Part shown: in pieces, positions 6,044 to 8,127 of the stretch
Position numbering within the stretch: position 1 is the first letter of the stretch
How the letters are laid out: each line of letters starts with the position of its first letter
Assembly: GCA_016650315.1 (NCBI GenBank)
Contig: JAENVZ010000201.1
Coordinates: 1 to 8,127 of the forward strand
Length of the DNA: 8,127 nt
Reading direction: 5' to 3'
From: Alphaproteobacteria bacterium
GTDB lineage: Bacteria; Pseudomonadota; Alphaproteobacteria; Sphingomonadales; Sphingomonadaceae
The notes under the pieces: generated by a model
Databases searched by the model: none
What the model saw: the letters and a program-made list of their open reading frames with translations, nothing else
What the model was told of the DNA's origin: nothing
Program-made: the position numbers and the translations under genes

Positions 6044-6775
6044 ATGAGCGAAACAGCATCCTTTGGGTACACAGACGTCGATGCCACCGAAAAGACCGGC
6101 ATGGTGCGCAGCGTGTTCAGCAATGTTGCGGCCAAATACGACCTGATGAACGATGCCATGTCGGGCGGCATGCACCGCGTCTGGAAAGACCTGTTCGTCC
6201 GCCGCGTCAAGCCGCGCAAGGATGAACAGATTCTCGACATGGCGGGCGGCACCGGCGACATCGCCTTTCGTCTGCACAAAGCTGGCGCGGCGGTCACGGT
6301 TGCCGACATCAACCCGGAAATGCTGGCCGTTGGTATGGAACGCGCAAAGAAACGTGACCTTTCCGGCCTGATCTGGGCGGAGGAAAATGCTGAAACGCTC
6401 AGTTTCCCCGATCGGCAATTCGACGCCTACACCATTGCTTTTGGCATCCGCAACGTGACGCATATCCAGCAGGCGCTGGAGGAGGCCCATCGCGTCCTCA
6501 AATTCGGCGGTCGCTTCTTCTGCCTGGAATTTTCGACAACGCTCTGGCCCGGTTTCGCCGATATCTATGACAGCTATTCGTACCATCTGGTGCCCAAGCT
6601 CGGCAAGTTGCTCGCGCATGACGAGGACAGCTACCGCTACCTGATCGAATCGATCCGCCGTTTCCCCGACATGCCGACATTCGAAGGCATGATCGCGAGG
6701 GCAGGCTTTGTCCGCACGCGCGTCGAACCGCTGCTCGGCGGACTGGTTGCGATTCACAGCGGCTGGAAAGTATAA
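6044..6775 (+). CDS. ubiE: Ubiquinone/menaquinone C-methyltransferase UbiE
   Basis: UbiE is the SAM-dependent methyltransferase that C-methylates the 2-polyprenyl-6-methoxy-benzoquinol intermediate in ubiquinone synthesis, and demethylmenaquinol where menaquinone is made. The 243-residue product shows the family's KYDLMNDAMSGGMHRVWK segment (31-48), SAM-binding motif I LDMAGGTGDIAF (64-75), the acidic motif II strand TVADINPEML (85-94), NVTHIQQALEEAHRVLKFGGRF (137-158) and a conserved end AIHSGWKV. An upstream in-frame ATG at 6008 would add 12 residues, but the ATG at 6044 has AGAGGGG five bases before it and starts the conserved protein, so it is preferred. ubiB follows in the same direction 100 bp later, as in other alphaproteobacteria, though a large inverted repeat lies between them. 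Confidence 0.96.
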   Translation: MSETASFGYTDVDATEKTGMVRSVFSNVAAKYDLMNDAMSGGMHRVWKDLFVRRVKPRKDEQILDMAGGTGDIAFRLHKAGAAVTVADINPEMLAVGMERAKKRDLSGLIWAEENAETLSFPDRQFDAYTIAFGIRNVTHIQQALEEAHRVLKFGGRFFCLEFSTTLWPGFADIYDSYSYHLVPKLGKLLAHDEDSYRYLIESIRRFPDMPTFEGMIARAGFVRTRVEPLLGGLVAIHSGWKV

Positions 6776-6794
6776 CCGTGCCCCATCCTTCCCA

Positions 6795-6856
6795 GTTTGG
6801 TTCGAGCGTGTCGAGAACTAAGGTAGAAAGCGGTTCTCGACACGCTCGAACCAAAC
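6795..6856. repeat. Perfect 24-bp inverted repeat, REPIN-like element
   Basis: Bases 6795-6818 are the exact reverse complement of 6833-6856, with a 14-base spacer. Each arm contains TTCGAGCGTGTCGAGAA, itself an imperfect palindrome (TTC-GA...TC-GAA). Two such units in opposite orientation is the build of a REPIN (paired REP sequences). No T tract flanks it on either side, so it is not a classic terminator. It fills most of the 100-bp gap between ubiE and ubiB and ends 19 bp before the ubiB start. I recall similar TTCTCGACA...GCTCGAA repeats as frequent between sphingomonad genes; this is memory, not a search. Confidence 0.8.
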
Positions 6857-6875
6857 GGGTGTGGAACATTCTCGC

Positions 6876-8127
6876 ATGACCCACACCGTCACTCATCTCT
6901 GGCGATTGCTCAAATGGGGCCGTATTCTTGCCCGTCACGGCGCGTTGCGCGGGATTGAGCGCGACCCGTTGACCCCCGCGCCCGTCCGCCGCCTGACCCG
7001 GATCGCGCGTCTGGGCGCGCGCGTGCCCAAACAGCCGCGCTATGCCGAAGCCTTTCAGGCCATTGGCCCTGCCGCCATCAAGCTGGGCCAGACGCTCGCC
7101 ACCCGGCCCGACCTTGTGGGGCAGGAGGCTGCCGACACTCTTCTTTTCCTGCAGGACGCCCTGCCGCCGGTCCCTTTCGCCGGCATCCGCACGCAAATCG
7201 AACAAAGCTTCGGCCAGCCGCTTGAAACGCTGTTCGCAACCTTTGACGAAGCCCCTGTGGGTGCCGCCTCCATCGCGCAGGTGCACAGCGCCGTCACCCA
7301 CGATGGCCGCAAGGTCGCCGTCAAGGTCCTGCGCCCCGGCATTGTCCAGCAATTCAACCGCGACATCGAAACCTATGAATGGGCCGCCGCTCACCTCGAA
7401 ATGCTCGGCGGCGAAGCATCCCGCCTGCGCCCGCGTCAGGTGATCGCCAATCTGAAACGCTGGACCGCGCGCGAACTCGACCTGCGCCGCGAGGCAGCGT
7501 CTGCGTCCGAACTCGCCGAAGCGATGGTTGCGGAACCCGGCTATATCATCCCCGCCATCGACTGGGACCGCACATCGGGCCGGGTGCTGACGCTCGAATG
7601 GGTGGACGGCATCAAGATTTCCGACCGCGACGCCTTGATTGCCGCTGGCCATGACGTGCAGGCCATTGCCGCGCGTCTGGTCAACGCCTTCCTGCGTCAG
7701 GCGATTTCCGAAGGCTTTTTCCACGCCGACATGCATCAGGGCAATCTGTTCGTGACGCCATCGGGCGACATTGCCGCCATCGACTTCGGCATCATGGGCC
7801 GCATCGACCAGCGCGCCCGCGTCTGGCTCGCCGAAATCCTCTATGGCCTGCTGACCGGCAATTACCGCCGCGTTGCCGAAATTCATTTCGAGGCGCAATA
7901 TGTGCCCGCCCATCACGATATCGCCGAATTCGCCACCGCCCTGCGCGCTGTGGGCGAACCGATGCGCGGTAAGCCGGTCAAGGACCTCAGCATCGGCCAG
8001 ATGCTCGATGGCCTGTTCGCCATCACCCGCGATTTCGACATGCAAACGCAGCCCCATCTCCTGCTCCTGCAAAAGACGATGGTGATGGTGGAGGGCGTGG
8101 CCACCAGCCTCGATCCCGACATCAACA
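6876..8127 (+). CDS. ubiB: Ubiquinone biosynthesis protein UbiB (kinase-like), 3'-truncated
   Basis: UbiB belongs to the ABC1/ADCK/UbiB atypical kinase family and is needed for ubiquinone synthesis; ATPase activity has been shown for family members and the exact role is debated. The frame is open from the ATG at 6876 to the window end, giving 417 residues. Signatures: the KxGQ motif at 69-72 (AIKLGQTLATRPDL), the Ala-rich nucleotide loop VGAASIAQVH at 128-137, the VAVK lysine at 150, the catalytic-loop region HADMHQGN at 283-290 (Gln where Pro is common) and DFG at 303-305. The missing C terminus should hold the family's one or two membrane helices, given a typical length of about 500-550. 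The start is chosen as the first ATG before the conserved region; only a weak GGAA, about 11 bases upstream, supports it. ubiE lies just upstream, in the same pathway. Confidence 0.95.
   Translation, partial: MTHTVTHLWRLLKWGRILARHGALRGIERDPLTPAPVRRLTRIARLGARVPKQPRYAEAFQAIGPAAIKLGQTLATRPDLVGQEAADTLLFLQDALPPVPFAGIRTQIEQSFGQPLETLFATFDEAPVGAASIAQVHSAVTHDGRKVAVKVLRPGIVQQFNRDIETYEWAAAHLEMLGGEASRLRPRQVIANLKRWTARELDLRREAASASELAEAMVAEPGYIIPAIDWDRTSGRVLTLEWVDGIKISDRDALIAAGHDVQAIAARLVNAFLRQAISEGFFHADMHQGNLFVTPSGDIAAIDFGIMGRIDQRARVWLAEILYGLLTGNYRRVAEIHFEAQYVPAHHDIAEFATALRAVGEPMRGKPVKDLSIGQMLDGLFAITRDFDMQTQPHLLLLQKTMVMVEGVATSLDPDIN

Noticed and set aside
5987..6757. A 257-residue N-terminal extension of mutM
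   Set aside because: The catalytic Pro2-Glu3 must be at the mature N terminus, so translation must start at 5986; the extension is antisense to ubiE.
6795..6856. Intrinsic terminator after ubiE
   Set aside because: The hairpin is strong but lacks a T tract on either side, and the spacer and arm structure fit a REP pair better.
6498..8072. A 524-codon minus-strand open frame opposite ubiE and ubiB
   Set aside because: It overlaps two well-supported genes in antisense and shows no family motif; a long antisense frame is common when the coding strand is GC-rich.

Overview
The window is a block of core chromosomal genes from an alphaproteobacterium, most likely a member of the Sphingomonadales. 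That assignment rests on the gene order (murJ-trpS; mutM, rpsT and dnaA in one direction; ubiE-ubiB in the other), a GC-rich coding sequence, and a REP-like repeat of a type I recall from sphingomonad genomes. No database search was possible, so the taxonomy is an inference.

Layout: the 3' two-thirds of the lipid II flippase gene murJ (+) runs to position 984 and is followed three bases later by trpS (+, tryptophanyl-tRNA synthetase). A separate DUF4136-type lipoprotein gene (+) follows and ends at a strong intrinsic terminator. It faces dnaA (-), which has its own weaker terminator. The 4300-4781 interval between dnaA and rpsT is the only long gene-free stretch. It holds the rpsT terminator, a block of AT-rich DNA, an inverted repeat and a dense cluster of GANTC sites, three of them inside the repeated word GANTCGATC. 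Next come rpsT (-, ribosomal protein S20) with a candidate promoter, and mutM/fpg (-). Diverging from mutM across 57 bp is ubiE (+). A perfect 24-bp inverted repeat separates it from ubiB (+), which runs off the right edge.

Functionally the genes cover peptidoglycan precursor export (murJ), translation (trpS, rpsT), replication initiation (dnaA), oxidative DNA damage repair (mutM) and ubiquinone biosynthesis (ubiE, ubiB). I see no mobile element gene, CRISPR array, defence system, phage gene or RNA gene. The regulatory DNA upstream of dnaA is the part most worth a second look. It resembles the situation in Caulobacter, where dnaA transcription depends on the methylation state of GANTC sites, but the particular GANTCGATC arrangement is not one I recognise. 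The sequence does not support a large unknown system.
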